The notes below the pieces were generated by a model. That model was not told where the DNA came from, did not search any database, and saw only the letters and a list, made by a program, of their open reading frames with translations. Both the position numbers and the translations under genes were made by a program. Shown piece by piece: positions 35,331 to 44,444 of a stretch of 64,000 nucleotides of DNA; the stretch's first letter is position 1, and each line of letters opens with the position of its first letter. The DNA comes from Streptomyces sp. LHD-70 (GTDB lineage Bacteria > Actinomycetota > Actinomycetes > Streptomycetales > Streptomycetaceae), in contig NZ_JAVIFW010000006.1 in the NCBI RefSeq assembly GCF_031157275.1, positions 124,001 through 188,000 of the forward strand. Direction: 5' to 3'.

Positions 35331-36575
35331 ATGGCCTCGACCCCGGCGCCGCCGACCGCGCCTCCGAAACCGACGTATGCCCCGGACCGCCCGGAGCCCC
35401 CGTTCCCCTGGCTGCGGCCGACGATCCGGATAAGGCTCACGCTGCTGTACGGCGGCATGTTCCTGATCGCCGGGATTCTGCTGCTGTCGATCATCTACCT
35501 GCTCGCGGCCCAGGCCGTGAACGTGGGCAACGAGCTGCCGTTCAAGATCATGGAAGGCAGCGAGGTCAAGGTCTACAGCGAGGCGTGCCCCAACCTTCCC
35601 GCGGCCGCCGGCAGCCAGGACCAGTTCAACACCGCGCTGAACGCCTGCCTGAACCACCAGCGCCAGAAGGCCCTCGACGACCTGCTCAGCCGCTCGCTGC
35701 TCGCCCTGCTCGGCCTCAGCGTGATCGCGTTCGCCTTCGGGTACGCGATGGCCGGCCGGGTGCTCTCGCCGCTCGGCCGGATCACCCGCACCGCCCGCCG
35801 CGTGGCCGGCTCGGACCTGTCCCGGCGCATCGAACTCGACGGCCCTGACGACGAGTTGAAGGAGCTCGCGGACACGTTCGACGAGATGCTGGACCGCCTG
35901 GAGCGCGCCTTCTCGGCCCAGCAGCGCTTCGTCGCCAACGCCTCGCACGAGCTCCGTACGCCCCTGGCGATCAACCGCACGCTCCTGGAGGTGCACCTGT
36001 CCGACCCGGGTGCGCCCCCCGAGCTGCAGCAGCTCGGCAGGACGCTGCTCTCCACCAACGAGCGCAGCGAGCAGCTCGTGGAGGGGCTGTTGCTGCTCGC
36101 CCGCAGCGACAACCAGATCGTGGAGCGCAAGCCCGTGGACGTCGCCGAGGTCGCCTCCCGCGCCATCGATCAGGTGCGGGCTGAGGCCGAGGAGAAGGGC
36201 GTGGAGATCCGGGGCGAGCGCGGCCTCGCGGTCGTGCAGGGCAACGGCGTCCTGCTCGAGCGGATCGCCCTGAACCTGGTCCAGAACGCGGTGCGGTACA
36301 ACGTGGAGGGGGGCTGGGTCGAGGTCAGGACGGAGATCAAGGACGGCCAGGCGGTCCTGGTCGTCTCGAACACCGGCCCCGTGGTCCCGGCGTACGAGAT
36401 CGACAACCTCTTCGAGCCCTTCCGGCGGCTGCGCACGGAGCGGACCGGGAGCGACAAGGGGGTGGGTCTCGGCCTGTCCATCGCCCGCTCGGTGGCCCGC
36501 GCGCACGGAGGCCGTATCATCGCCGAGCCGCGCGAGGGGGGTGGTCTCGTGATGCGAGTCACCCTGCCCGTCTGA
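35331..36575 (+). CDS. cutS: Sensor histidine kinase CutS
   Basis: A 414-residue membrane kinase, equal in length to known CutS. The N-terminus is Pro-rich; membrane helices lie near 35-57 and 118-140. The short extracytoplasmic loop has exactly two cysteines (SEACPNLP near 85, ALNACLNHQ near 105), well placed for a disulfide. A HAMP segment follows, then His in NASHELRTPLAINR near 205, the N box NLVQNAVRYN and the G box GVGLGLSIA. It pairs with CutR in one operon. Confidence 0.93.
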   Translation: MASTPAPPTAPPKPTYAPDRPEPPFPWLRPTIRIRLTLLYGGMFLIAGILLLSIIYLLAAQAVNVGNELPFKIMEGSEVKVYSEACPNLPAAAGSQDQFNTALNACLNHQRQKALDDLLSRSLLALLGLSVIAFAFGYAMAGRVLSPLGRITRTARRVAGSDLSRRIELDGPDDELKELADTFDEMLDRLERAFSAQQRFVANASHELRTPLAINRTLLEVHLSDPGAPPELQQLGRTLLSTNERSEQLVEGLLLLARSDNQIVERKPVDVAEVASRAIDQVRAEAEEKGVEIRGERGLAVVQGNGVLLERIALNLVQNAVRYNVEGGWVEVRTEIKDGQAVLVVSNTGPVVPAYEIDNLFEPFRRLRTERTGSDKGVGLGLSIARSVARAHGGRIIAEPREGGGLVMRVTLPV

Positions 36576-36968
36576 GATGCTGCCGCGGATTCGCCTTGTT
36601 CGCTTTAAGCGGAATTTTCGGGACCTGAGCCCCGGAGGTCCGTGTGGAATCGATCACAGGGGCGATTCTCCGGCCATCTACTCTCCGTGATCGCTCTGAC
36701 CACCGGAAAGCCTGGAAAATCCGGGTTTTCGGGGGTACGGATCACGGGAAGTACACGGGGTGGCACCTGTGTAGTGCGACAACCGGACCGTGTACGGTCC
36801 CGATCGCCATCCAAGCCGGTCGCCCCTTCAGGGGTGCGGTTGGGTGTCGATTGAGTAACAGACCTTGATGTGAGGCAAAATCTCCGCCTCGGGTCGGGCA
36901 CAAGTCCGGCCTCTCACGCGTTACGTGCGCTGGAGACACCCGCAGACACCCAGAGGGGGAGAGCGACA
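36576..36968. other. 393-bp upstream region of DUF4193 gene
   Basis: No gene is convincing. It is AT-richer than average. GGACCGTGTACGGTCC at 36785-36800 is a near-perfect inverted repeat and a candidate operator. A CGTTACGTGCGCTGG stretch near 36918 may be part of the promoter for the DUF4193 gene. Confidence 0.45.
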
Positions 36969-37265
36969 ATGGCAACGGATTACGACACTCCACGCAAGAC
37001 CGACGACGACGTCGACTCGGACAGCCTTGAAGAACTGAAGGCTCGCCGGAACGACAAGTCGACCTCGTCTGTCGACGTAGACGAGTTCGAGGCCGCGGAG
37101 GGCATGGAACTGCCCGGCGCGGACCTCTCCAACGAGGAGCTGGCCGTTCGCGTCCTGCCCAAGCAGCAGGACGAGTTCACCTGCATGAGCTGCTTCCTCG
37201 TACACCACCGCAGTCAGCTGGCCCGGGAGAAGAACGGCCAGCCGATCTGCCGCGACTGCGACTGA
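36969..37265 (+). CDS. DUF4193 zinc-ribbon protein
   Basis: A 98-residue acidic protein conserved across Actinobacteria. After a disordered acidic start (DTPRKTDDDVDSDSLEELKA), the C-terminal part has two CxxC knuckles, CMSC near 78 and CRDC near 94, predicted to hold one zinc. FLVHHRSQLAR separates them. The family is small, abundant and without an assigned role; a link to transcription machinery is only a guess. The start is ATG at 36969, with GGGGGAGAG upstream. Confidence 0.9.
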   Translation: MATDYDTPRKTDDDVDSDSLEELKARRNDKSTSSVDVDEFEAAEGMELPGADLSNEELAVRVLPKQQDEFTCMSCFLVHHRSQLAREKNGQPICRDCD

Positions 37266-37279
37266 GGCGGGGGTCGGCC

Positions 37280-38266
37280 GTGACAGGCTCGACCCCGCCC
37301 CGGAAGCGGTTCTTCCGGAAGCGGTCCGCAACCGGTGGCCCGACCACCGGCGGCAGCCCGCTCGACCGCGCACGTGACGACGAGCGAGGCCCCCAGGCCT
37401 CGCTCGAAGCAACGGACGCGACGGACGCAAGCGACGCCGTGGACGCGACGGACGCCGACGAACCGAGCGGTCGGCGCGACGGCGACGGCGCGGCCGTCGA
37501 ACGAGCGCCCCGCCAGGGCGACACCCCGGCCAACGCCGGACGCCTCTCCGTCATCAAGGACGGGGCACGCAAGGGCGGCCAGAGCGCCAGGGCAGGCCTG
37601 GCCAAGGGCGGCCAGAGCGCCAAGGCCGGCATCGGCTACCTCGCCGACCGGATGATCGAGAACGCACCGCGTGTCCCGGTGCGCGATCTGGCGACCTTGC
37701 GCAAGCAGTTCCCGGGCCTCGGGCCCGAGCAGATCGCCGACAAGCTGGTGGCGGGCGCCCGCAACGCCACCTCGACCGTCGGAGCGGGAGTGGGCGCGGC
37801 CGCGATGCTGCCCGTACCGCCCGCGATGCCCGCCGAACTGGCCGCCGAGATCACCGGTGTGGCCGCGATCGAGCTGAAGCTGGTCGCCGAGCTGCACGAG
37901 GTCTACGGCCTGCGCCCGCCGGGCAGCCTCAAGGACCGCAGCACGGCCTATCTGCACTCCTGGTCGGACGAGCGCGGGATCGACGTGGCCAAGCCGCTGA
38001 CGATCAACGCCGCGCTCGGCGGCCAGCTGAAGCGCGAGCTGCGCCAGCAGATCACGAAGCGGATGGTCAAGAACCTTCCGAACCTGATGCCGTTCATGGT
38101 CGGCGCCGCCGTGGGTGCGGTCATGAACCGCCGTGAGACCAGCAGGCTCGCCGAGAAGATCCGCAAGGACCTGCGCAAGCAGCAGGTTCCGTGGGACGCC
38201 CTCGAGGACCTTCCGCGTCTTGAGCTGCCGAAGCCGGAGGAGCAGCCGAAGGAGCTCGGCAGCTAG
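37280..38266 (+). CDS. Conserved hypothetical protein with disordered N-terminus and helical core
   Basis: A 328-residue protein starting at GTG 37280, 14 bp after the DUF4193 gene and likely in one transcript with it. Residues 1-90 are disordered and charged, with DATDASDAVDATDADE. KGGQSARAGLAKGGQSAKAG is an internal duplication near 94-113. From about 115 the protein is helical and moderately hydrophobic, with TVGAGVGAAAMLPVPPAMPA near 165 and LMPFMVGAAVGAVMN near 272-286, suggesting membrane association. MNRRETSRLAEKIRKDL follows. It resembles EcsC-like or tellurite-related membrane proteins only loosely; function unknown. Confidence 0.78.
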   Translation: MTGSTPPRKRFFRKRSATGGPTTGGSPLDRARDDERGPQASLEATDATDASDAVDATDADEPSGRRDGDGAAVERAPRQGDTPANAGRLSVIKDGARKGGQSARAGLAKGGQSAKAGIGYLADRMIENAPRVPVRDLATLRKQFPGLGPEQIADKLVAGARNATSTVGAGVGAAAMLPVPPAMPAELAAEITGVAAIELKLVAELHEVYGLRPPGSLKDRSTAYLHSWSDERGIDVAKPLTINAALGGQLKRELRQQITKRMVKNLPNLMPFMVGAAVGAVMNRRETSRLAEKIRKDLRKQQVPWDALEDLPRLELPKPEEQPKELGS

Positions 38267-38311
38267 GGATGCTGCTTCGGGGCCGTCGGCTCGGGCGCCG
38301 TCGATCGCCCT

Positions 38312-38368
38312 CCGGGCTCGTCCTCAATCTCCCCCGGACTACGGCCGGGAGGCGCCCCCGGACGGGCT
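38312..38368. repeat. Dispersed palindromic repeat, copy A
   Basis: GGGCTCGTCCTC, a central CTCCCCC..GGCCGGGAGG hairpin and GCCCCCGGACGGGCT. The same element occurs at 40844-40904 with about 80-85% identity. It fills the gap between two convergent genes, where it may act as a terminator. Confidence 0.8.
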
Positions 38369-38812
38369 CACCTGGAGCGCAGCAGCCAGCCCCTCAGGGT
38401 TCCGCGTCGACAGATACAGATACGGCGTCGGGTCCTGCTCGTCCGCCACCGGGACGCGTACCGCCGTCGGCACGTAGCTGCGCAGCAGCATGAAGGCGCG
38501 CGGGTCGGCCTTGTGGGAGCGCCAGGCGCGGGCCTCCGCCGGGTCCAGGGCCTCCGGGGTGCCGAGCGCCGACAGCGGCAGCCGGGCGTCACCCGCGACC
38601 AGCGAGTCCGCCACCACGCGGATCCGCGCCGAACCGTACGAGGAGACCGCCACCGCCGCGAGGGCGGCCGCGCCGATCAGGCCGCCGAGCATCGGAAGCG
38701 GGCCGAGCGGCAGAAGGATCAGGCCGCCCGCGATCCCGATCAGGCCGGTGATGACCCACCAGGAACGGGGTGCGGTGAGGCGTTCGTCGTAGATTTCGGC
38801 GGAGAGCTGCAT
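38339..38812 (-). CDS. DUF3093 membrane protein
   Basis: A 157-residue protein of the DUF3093 family found next to dut in actinobacteria. It begins MQLSAEIYDERLTAPRSWWV and has two helices near 20-62 (ITGLIGIAGGLILLPLGPLP, MLGGLIGAAALAAVAVS). A cytoplasmic domain of about 90 residues ends with YLYLSTRNPEGLAAAL. It diverges from the thioesterase gene. Function unknown. Its last 30 bases overlap the dispersed repeat. Confidence 0.88.
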   Translation of the reverse strand: MQLSAEIYDERLTAPRSWWVITGLIGIAGGLILLPLGPLPMLGGLIGAAALAAVAVSSYGSARIRVVADSLVAGDARLPLSALGTPEALDPAEARAWRSHKADPRAFMLLRSYVPTAVRVPVADEQDPTPYLYLSTRNPEGLAAALQVSPSGGASRP

Positions 38813-38870
38813 ACCGCCAAGCTTGGCACGGTGCCCGCGTTCTCAGGCCGCGCGGGTAAGGTCTGCGCCT

Positions 38871-39464
38871 GTGAGTGGACGTACCCCTTCGTTGACGCCC
38901 CCGGACGACGCTTCCCGGCCGGTGCGGCACCCCGATGCCCCGGCGCCCGGCGAGCTGCTCGGCGCGCACTACGAGTACTGCTTCGGCTGCGGGCACGGGC
39001 AGCCGCACGGCCTGCACCTGGAGGCGCGGGCGGGCGGTGATCCGGACACCGTGGCGATCACCGCGGAGTTCACGGTCAAGCCCGAGCACCAGGGCGCACC
39101 CGGGCTCGCGCACGGCGGCGTCCTCGCCACCGCCCTCGACGAGACGCTCGGCTCCCTGAACTGGCTGCTGCGGGTGATCGCCGTGACCGGGCGGCTCGAG
39201 ACCGACTTCGTGCGGCCGGTCCCGGTCGGCACGGTGCTGCACCTCGACGCCGAGGTGACCGCCGTCGCCGGGCGCAAGATCTACTCGACGGCCACCGGCC
39301 GGATCGGCGGCCCGGACGGGCCGGTCGCGGTCCGCGCGGACGCGCTGTTCATCGAGGTGAAGGTCGACCACTTCATCGACAACGGCCGGCCCGAGGAGAT
39401 CAAGGCCGCCATGGAGGACCCGGACCAGGTCCGGCGCGCACGTGCCTTCGAGGTGAACCCGTGA
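38871..39464 (+). CDS. PaaI-type hotdog-fold thioesterase
   Basis: A 197-residue protein with one hotdog domain (about 40-175). YEYCFGCGHGQPHGLHLE near 44-61 is the CFGCG-type signature of the PaaI subgroup. The active region lies in GLAHGGVLATALDETLG (His, Asp/Glu). Such enzymes hydrolyse aryl- or acyl-CoA. The GTG at 38871 begins MSGRTPSLTPP. The stop overlaps the dut start by four bases, so translation is coupled. Confidence 0.87.
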   Translation: MSGRTPSLTPPDDASRPVRHPDAPAPGELLGAHYEYCFGCGHGQPHGLHLEARAGGDPDTVAITAEFTVKPEHQGAPGLAHGGVLATALDETLGSLNWLLRVIAVTGRLETDFVRPVPVGTVLHLDAEVTAVAGRKIYSTATGRIGGPDGPVAVRADALFIEVKVDHFIDNGRPEEIKAAMEDPDQVRRARAFEVNP

Positions 39465-40006
39465 CCCACGTACCCGGCGCGACCCGCGCTCCCGTCGACG
39501 TGCTGCTGCGGCGCCTGGACCCGGACGTACCGCTTCCGAGCTATGCGCAGCCCGGGGACGCCGGCGCCGATCTGTGCACCACCCAGGCCGTCGAACTCGG
39601 CCCGGGGGAGCGGGCGGTGCTGCCCACCGGGGTGTCCGTCGCGCTGCCCGAGGGGTACGCGGCGTTCGTGCACCCGCGATCGGGGCTTGCCGCACGCTGC
39701 GGTGTCGCTCTGGTGAATGCCCCGGGGACGGTTGATGCCGGGTACCGTGGGGAGATCAAGGTGATCGTCGTGAACCTCGATCCGCGCGAGCCCGTGCGGT
39801 TCGAACGCTTCGACCGGATTGCCCAACTCGTCGTCCAGCAGGTCGAGAAGGTCCGCTTCCACGAGGTCGCGGAGCTTCCCGCATCGGCGCGGGCCGAGGG
39901 GGGCTTCGGGTCCACCGGGGGGCATGCCGCAGTGGACGGCAACACGGGTGGGCAACAGGGCGGGAATCGATACGCTTCGGTCGTATCCGACCGGGAAGGA
40001 CAGTGA
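39461..40006 (+). CDS. dut: Deoxyuridine 5'-triphosphate nucleotidohydrolase (dUTPase)
   Basis: A 181-residue trimeric dUTPase that removes dUTP and supplies dUMP. All five motifs are seen: PGDAGADL, HPRSGLA, NAPGTVDAGYRGE, RIAQLVVQ and RAEGGFGSTG. The C-terminal tail of about 25 residues is longer than in E. coli, as usual in Streptomyces. The GTG at 39461 overlaps the thioesterase stop. It is followed by the DUF3710 gene one base after its stop. Confidence 0.94.
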   Translation: MTHVPGATRAPVDVLLRRLDPDVPLPSYAQPGDAGADLCTTQAVELGPGERAVLPTGVSVALPEGYAAFVHPRSGLAARCGVALVNAPGTVDAGYRGEIKVIVVNLDPREPVRFERFDRIAQLVVQQVEKVRFHEVAELPASARAEGGFGSTGGHAAVDGNTGGQQGGNRYASVVSDREGQ

Positions 40007-40007
40007 C

Positions 40008-40793
40008 GTGTTCGGACGTCGCAAGAAGAGTGATGCCGCCGACGGCGCGGCCGGCGAGGCCGAGCAGGTCGCCGAGGGCGTGAGCTCCGAGGACGGGACG
40101 GCACAGCCCGAGACGGCGCAGGACGAGCCGAAGCGGGCGAGCCTGCCCCCGGCCCCGCGCCCCGACGGACCCTGGGACATCTCCGAGGTGCGCGAGCCCG
40201 GCGAGGGCCGGGTCGACCTGGGCGGCATCTTCGTGCCCGGCGTCGAGGGCATGGAGCTGCGCGTGGAGGTCGCGGGTGACGCGATCGTCGCGGCCACCGT
40301 GGTCCTGCGCGACAGCGCCGTACAGCTGCAGGCCTTCGCCGCCCCCAAGCGGGAGGGCATCTGGGGCGAGGTCCGCGAGGAGATCGCCTCCGGCATCACC
40401 CAGCAGGGCGGAGTCATCGACGAGGTCGAGGGCCCCCTCGGCTGGGAGCTGCGCGCGCAGGTCCCGGTGCAGCTGCCGGACGGTACGGGCGGCGTGCAGG
40501 TCGTCCGCTTCGTGGGTGTCGACGGGCCGCGCTGGTTCCTGCGCGGCGTGATCTCCGGCCAGGGCGCGGTGCAGCCCGAGGCCGCGGGCCTGCTCGAGCA
40601 GGTCGTCCGGGACACCGTGATCGTGCGCGGTGACGGCCCGATGGCGCCCCGCGACCCGATCGTCCTGAAGCTGCCGGACGATGCGCAGATGGTGGCCGAG
40701 GGCGGCGTGAAGGAGGAGAACCAGGAGGAGTCCCGGTTCTCCGGCGGGATGGGCCAGCTTGCCCGTGGCCCGGAGATCACCGAGGTTCGCTGA
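40008..40793 (+). CDS. DUF3710 family protein
   Basis: A 261-residue protein of the actinobacterial DUF3710 family. Residues 1-50 are charged and disordered (VFGRRKKSDAADGA). The domain proper, about 50-235, reads GPWDISEVREPGEGRVDLGG at its start and GPRWFLRGVISGQGA near 178-192. The C-terminus ends GPEITEVR. No catalytic motif is evident. It is the last gene of the thioesterase-dut group; a dispersed repeat and hairpin follow. Confidence 0.88.
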   Translation: MFGRRKKSDAADGAAGEAEQVAEGVSSEDGTAQPETAQDEPKRASLPPAPRPDGPWDISEVREPGEGRVDLGGIFVPGVEGMELRVEVAGDAIVAATVVLRDSAVQLQAFAAPKREGIWGEVREEIASGITQQGGVIDEVEGPLGWELRAQVPVQLPDGTGGVQVVRFVGVDGPRWFLRGVISGQGAVQPEAAGLLEQVVRDTVIVRGDGPMAPRDPIVLKLPDDAQMVAEGGVKEENQEESRFSGGMGQLARGPEITEVR

Positions 40794-40843
40794 GGATTCC
40801 CTCCGGAACAGGGCTCGCACCGTCGACTCGGTGCCGCAGTCGC

Positions 40844-40904
40844 CCTGCGGGCTCGTCCTCGAACTCCCCCAGCCTCCGGCCGGGAGGTGCCCCCGGACGG
40901 GCTG
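40844..40904. repeat. Dispersed palindromic repeat, copy B
   Basis: Second copy of the element at 38312-38368, with the same flanks GGGCTCGTCCTC and CCCCCGGACGGGCT and an internal hairpin. It lies after the DUF3710 stop. Confidence 0.8.
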
Positions 40905-40918
40905 AAATTCGCTTGGCC

Positions 40919-40951
40919 TGGGCCGCATCCCCCGCTCTGGGGGTGCGGCCC
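40919..40951 (+). terminator. Terminator after DUF3710 gene
   Basis: GGGCCGCATCCCCC and TGGGGGTGCGGCCC form a stem with one bulge and a four-base loop, upstream of kdpD. Confidence 0.75.
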
Positions 40952-41080
40952 TTGCCATGTCCCCGCGCGTCAGAATCGCGTCAAATGCGGGCCGTACGAC
41001 CTCCTCGGGGCCGTTGTCCGGAAATCCTGGCCGTAAGGTCGACGCGGCGTAAGCAGCGGATTTCGGAAGACAATGAGGCC

Positions 41081-43624
41081 ATGGGACGCGGCAAGCTACG
41101 GATATACCTCGGTGCGGCACCGGGCGTGGGCAAGACCTACGCGATGCTGTCCGAGGCCCACCGTCGCGTGGAGCGCGGCACGGACTGCGTGGTGGCCCAC
41201 GTCGAGCACCACGAGCGGCCGCGCACCGAGGCCCTGCTCCGGGGCCTGGAGCAGGTGCCGGGCCGTGTCGTCGAGCACGGCGCCACCGAGATGGACGTCG
41301 ACGCCGTCCTCGCCAGGCGCCCCGCGGTCGCCCTCGTCGACGAGCTGGCGCACACCAACGCCCCCGGCTCCCGCTACGCCAAGCGCTGGCGGGACGTCGA
41401 GGAACTGCTTGCCGCGGGCATCGACGTCGTGTCCACCGTCAACATCAAGGACCTGGAGTCACTCGGCGATGTCGTCGAGTCGATAACGGGCGTACGACAG
41501 CACGAGACCCTGCCCGACGAAGTGGTGCGCAGGGCCGACCAGATCGAGCTGGTCGACATGTCGCCCGAGGCGCTGCGGCGGCGCATGGCGCACGGCAACA
41601 TCTACAAGCCCGACCGCATCGACGCCTCCCTCGCCAACTACTTCCGGCCCGGAAACCTCACCGCCCTGCGGGAGTTGGCGCTCCTCTGGACCGCCGACCG
41701 GGTCGACGAGTACCTCCAGCAGTACCGCGGCGAGCACAACATCCGCTCCACCTGGCAGGCCCGCGAACGCATCGTCGTCGGCCTCACCGGCGGGCCCGAG
41801 GGCCGCACCCTGATCCGCCGCGCCGCCCGCATGGCCGCCAAGGGCTCGGGCAGCGAGATCCTCGCCGTCTACATCGCCCGCAGCGACGGCCTGACCTCCG
41901 CGTCCCCGAAGGAACTCGCCGTCCAGCGCACCCTCGTCGAGGACCTGGGCGGTACCTTCCACCACGTCATCGGCGACGACGTGCCCGGCTCGCTCCTGGA
42001 GTTCGCGCGCGGAGTCAACGCCACCCAGATCGTCCTCGGCTCCAGCCGCCGCAAGACCTGGCAGTACGTGTTCGGGCCGGGCGTCGGCGCGACCGTGGCC
42101 CGGGAGTCGGGGCCCGACCTGGACGTGCACATCGTCACGCACGACGAGGTCGCCAAGGGCCGGGGGCTGCCGGTGGCCCGGGGCGCGCGGCTCGGCCGGT
42201 CGCGGCTGCTGTCCGGCTGGCTGGTCGGCGTGGTCGGTCCGGTCCTGCTGACGCTGCTGCTCAGCAATATCGACGCCGACCTCGGCCTCGCCAACAACAT
42301 GCTGCTGTTCCTGTCCCTCACGGTGGCCTCGGCGCTGCTCGGGGGACTGCTGCCGGCGCTCGCCTCGGCGGCGTTCGGCTCGCTGCTCCTGAACTACTAC
42401 TTCACGCCGCCGCTGCACCTGTGGACCATCTCCGACAACCGCAACATCGTGGCCATCGTGGTGTTCGTGGGCGTCGCCGTGGCCGTGGCCTCGGTGGTGG
42501 ACCTCGCGGCGCGGCGCACCCACCAGGCGGCCCGGCTGCGCGCCGAGTCGGAGATCCTGTCGTTCCTCGCGGGCAGCGTGCTGCGCGGCGAGACCACCCT
42601 GGACGCCCTCCTGGAACGGGTCCGCGAGACCTTCAACATGGAGTCCGTCGCCCTCCTGGAACGCGCCGGCGACCGCGACCCCTGGACCTGCGCCGGCAGC
42701 GTCGGGCGCACCGAGCTCGACCGGCCCGAGGACGCCGACGTGGACATGCCGGTCGGCGGCAGCAACGGTCACATGATGCTCGCCCTGACCGGACGGGTGC
42801 TCCCGGCCGAGGACCGGCGCGTGCTCGCCGCGTTCGCCGCGCAGGCCGCCGTCGTCCTCGACCGCCAGCGCCTCCAGGACGAGGCGGACCGGGCCCGCGC
42901 CCTCGCCGAGGGCAACCGCATCCGTACCGCCCTGCTCGCCGCCGTCAGCCATGACCTGCGCACCCCGCTCGCCGGGATCAAGGCCTCCGTGACCTCGCTG
43001 CGCTCCGACGACGTGGAGTGGTCCGAGGAGGACCGCGCCGAGCTGCTCGAAGGGATCGAGGACGGCGCCGACCGCCTCGACCACCTGGTCGGCAACCTGC
43101 TCGACATGTCGCGCCTGCAGACCGGCACCGTGATGCCGCTGATCCGCGCCGTCGACCTGGACGAGGTCGTGCCGATGGCGCTCGGCGGTGTCCCCGAGGG
43201 CAGCGTCGACCTGGACATCCCCGAGACCCTGCCGATGGTCGAGGTGGACAAGGGGCTCCTGGAGCGGGCCGTCGCCAACATCGTGGAGAACGCCGTCAAG
43301 TACAGCCCCGACGGCAAGCCCGTCACCGTCTCCGGCAGCGCCCTCGGCAACCGGGTCGAGGTGCGCGTCGTGGACCGCGGACCCGGCGTCCCCGACGACG
43401 CCAAGCACCGCATATTCGAACCGTTCCAGCGGTACGGCGACGCTCCGCGCGGCGCGGGGGTCGGCCTCGGCCTGGCCGTCGCCCGCGGCTTCGTCGAGGC
43501 GATGGGCGGCACCCTCAACGCGGAGGACACCCCGGGAGGCGGCCTCAGCATGGTGCTCACCGTGCGCGCGGCCCCGGCCCGTGAACCCGCCGCCCCCGAA
43601 CTCTCCGCGCGGGCCACCCCGTGA
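41081..43624 (+). CDS. kdpD: Osmosensitive potassium-channel sensor histidine kinase KdpD
   Basis: An 847-residue KdpD. The N-terminal KdpD domain (1-210) has a Walker A motif GAAPGVGKTYAM at 11-22 and VDELAHTNAPGS near 87. A universal-stress-protein domain spans about 225-360, then four membrane helices about 380-480 (WLVGVVGPVLLTLLLSN first), a GAF domain about 500-590, and the transmitter with His in SHDLRTPLAG near 623, N box NIVENAVKYS and G boxes. It senses low potassium or osmotic stress and phosphorylates KdpE; in other bacteria c-di-AMP binds the USP domain. The ATG at 41081 was chosen since the upstream frame is not protein-like. Confidence 0.93.
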   Translation: MGRGKLRIYLGAAPGVGKTYAMLSEAHRRVERGTDCVVAHVEHHERPRTEALLRGLEQVPGRVVEHGATEMDVDAVLARRPAVALVDELAHTNAPGSRYAKRWRDVEELLAAGIDVVSTVNIKDLESLGDVVESITGVRQHETLPDEVVRRADQIELVDMSPEALRRRMAHGNIYKPDRIDASLANYFRPGNLTALRELALLWTADRVDEYLQQYRGEHNIRSTWQARERIVVGLTGGPEGRTLIRRAARMAAKGSGSEILAVYIARSDGLTSASPKELAVQRTLVEDLGGTFHHVIGDDVPGSLLEFARGVNATQIVLGSSRRKTWQYVFGPGVGATVARESGPDLDVHIVTHDEVAKGRGLPVARGARLGRSRLLSGWLVGVVGPVLLTLLLSNIDADLGLANNMLLFLSLTVASALLGGLLPALASAAFGSLLLNYYFTPPLHLWTISDNRNIVAIVVFVGVAVAVASVVDLAARRTHQAARLRAESEILSFLAGSVLRGETTLDALLERVRETFNMESVALLERAGDRDPWTCAGSVGRTELDRPEDADVDMPVGGSNGHMMLALTGRVLPAEDRRVLAAFAAQAAVVLDRQRLQDEADRARALAEGNRIRTALLAAVSHDLRTPLAGIKASVTSLRSDDVEWSEEDRAELLEGIEDGADRLDHLVGNLLDMSRLQTGTVMPLIRAVDLDEVVPMALGGVPEGSVDLDIPETLPMVEVDKGLLERAVANIVENAVKYSPDGKPVTVSGSALGNRVEVRVVDRGPGVPDDAKHRIFEPFQRYGDAPRGAGVGLGLAVARGFVEAMGGTLNAEDTPGGGLSMVLTVRAAPAREPAAPELSARATP

Positions 43625-43680
43625 CCCGCGCGCCCCACGCCGGCGGCGAGCGCCGCACCACCGCAGAAAGGCAGGACCAG

Positions 43681-44370
43681 ATGACCCGGGTGCTCGTGGT
43701 CGACGACGAGCCGCAGATCGTACGCGCCCTCGTGATCAACCTGAAGGCGCGCAAGTACGAGGTCGACTCCGCCGCCGACGGCGCCACCGCCCTCCAGGTC
43801 GCCGCCGACCGCCACCCCGACGTGGTCGTGCTCGACCTCGGCCTGCCCGACATGGACGGCGTCGATGTGATCAAGGGCCTGCGCGGCTGGACGCGGGTGC
43901 CGATCCTGGTGCTCTCCGCCCGGCACAGCTCCGACGAGAAGGTCGAGGCGCTCGACGCGGGCGCGGACGACTACGTCACCAAGCCGTTCGGCATGGACGA
44001 GCTGCTCGCCCGCCTCCGGGCCGCCGTACGCCGGGCCGAGCCCGCCGCCGACGGCACGGGCGAGCACGCGGCGATCGTGGAGGCGGGGGACTTCACCGTC
44101 GATCTCGCGGCGAAGAAGGTCCACCGCGGCGACCGCGACGTACGGCTGACGCCCACGGAGTGGCACCTCCTGGAGGTCCTCGTCCACAATACGGGCCGTC
44201 TCGTCAGCCAGAAGCAGCTCCTCCAGGAGGTCTGGGGCCCGTCCTACGGCACCGAGACCAACTACCTGCGGGTCTACATGGCCCAGCTGCGCCGGAAGCT
44301 GGAGGCCGACCCCTCCCACCCCAAGCACTTCATCACCGAGCCCGGAATGGGATATCGGTTCGAACGGTGA
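43681..44370 (+). CDS. kdpE: Response regulator KdpE
   Basis: A 229-residue OmpR-type regulator. Receiver: VLVVDDEPQIV, phosphoacceptor Asp in VVLDLGLPDMDG near residue 51, Lys in YVTKPF. The winged helix covers about 130-229, ending FITEPGMGYRFER, the typical KdpE tail. Two starts are possible: ATG 43681, behind AAAGGCAGGA, which I prefer, and GTG 43621, overlapping kdpD, which would add 20 residues. The kdpFABC transporter genes are not nearby. Confidence 0.92.
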   Translation: MTRVLVVDDEPQIVRALVINLKARKYEVDSAADGATALQVAADRHPDVVVLDLGLPDMDGVDVIKGLRGWTRVPILVLSARHSSDEKVEALDAGADDYVTKPFGMDELLARLRAAVRRAEPAADGTGEHAAIVEAGDFTVDLAAKKVHRGDRDVRLTPTEWHLLEVLVHNTGRLVSQKQLLQEVWGPSYGTETNYLRVYMAQLRRKLEADPSHPKHFITEPGMGYRFER

Positions 44371-44444
44371 CACGGCGGGCTGTGGCGGAAGCCGCCCGCC
44401 ACCGGCCTTGAAGCGGTGTCGGTGCGCCCCGGTACGCTTCCTGT

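Noticed and set aside
41459..43408. Long antisense frame across kdpD
   Set aside because: Shadow of kdpD caused by high GC at third positions.
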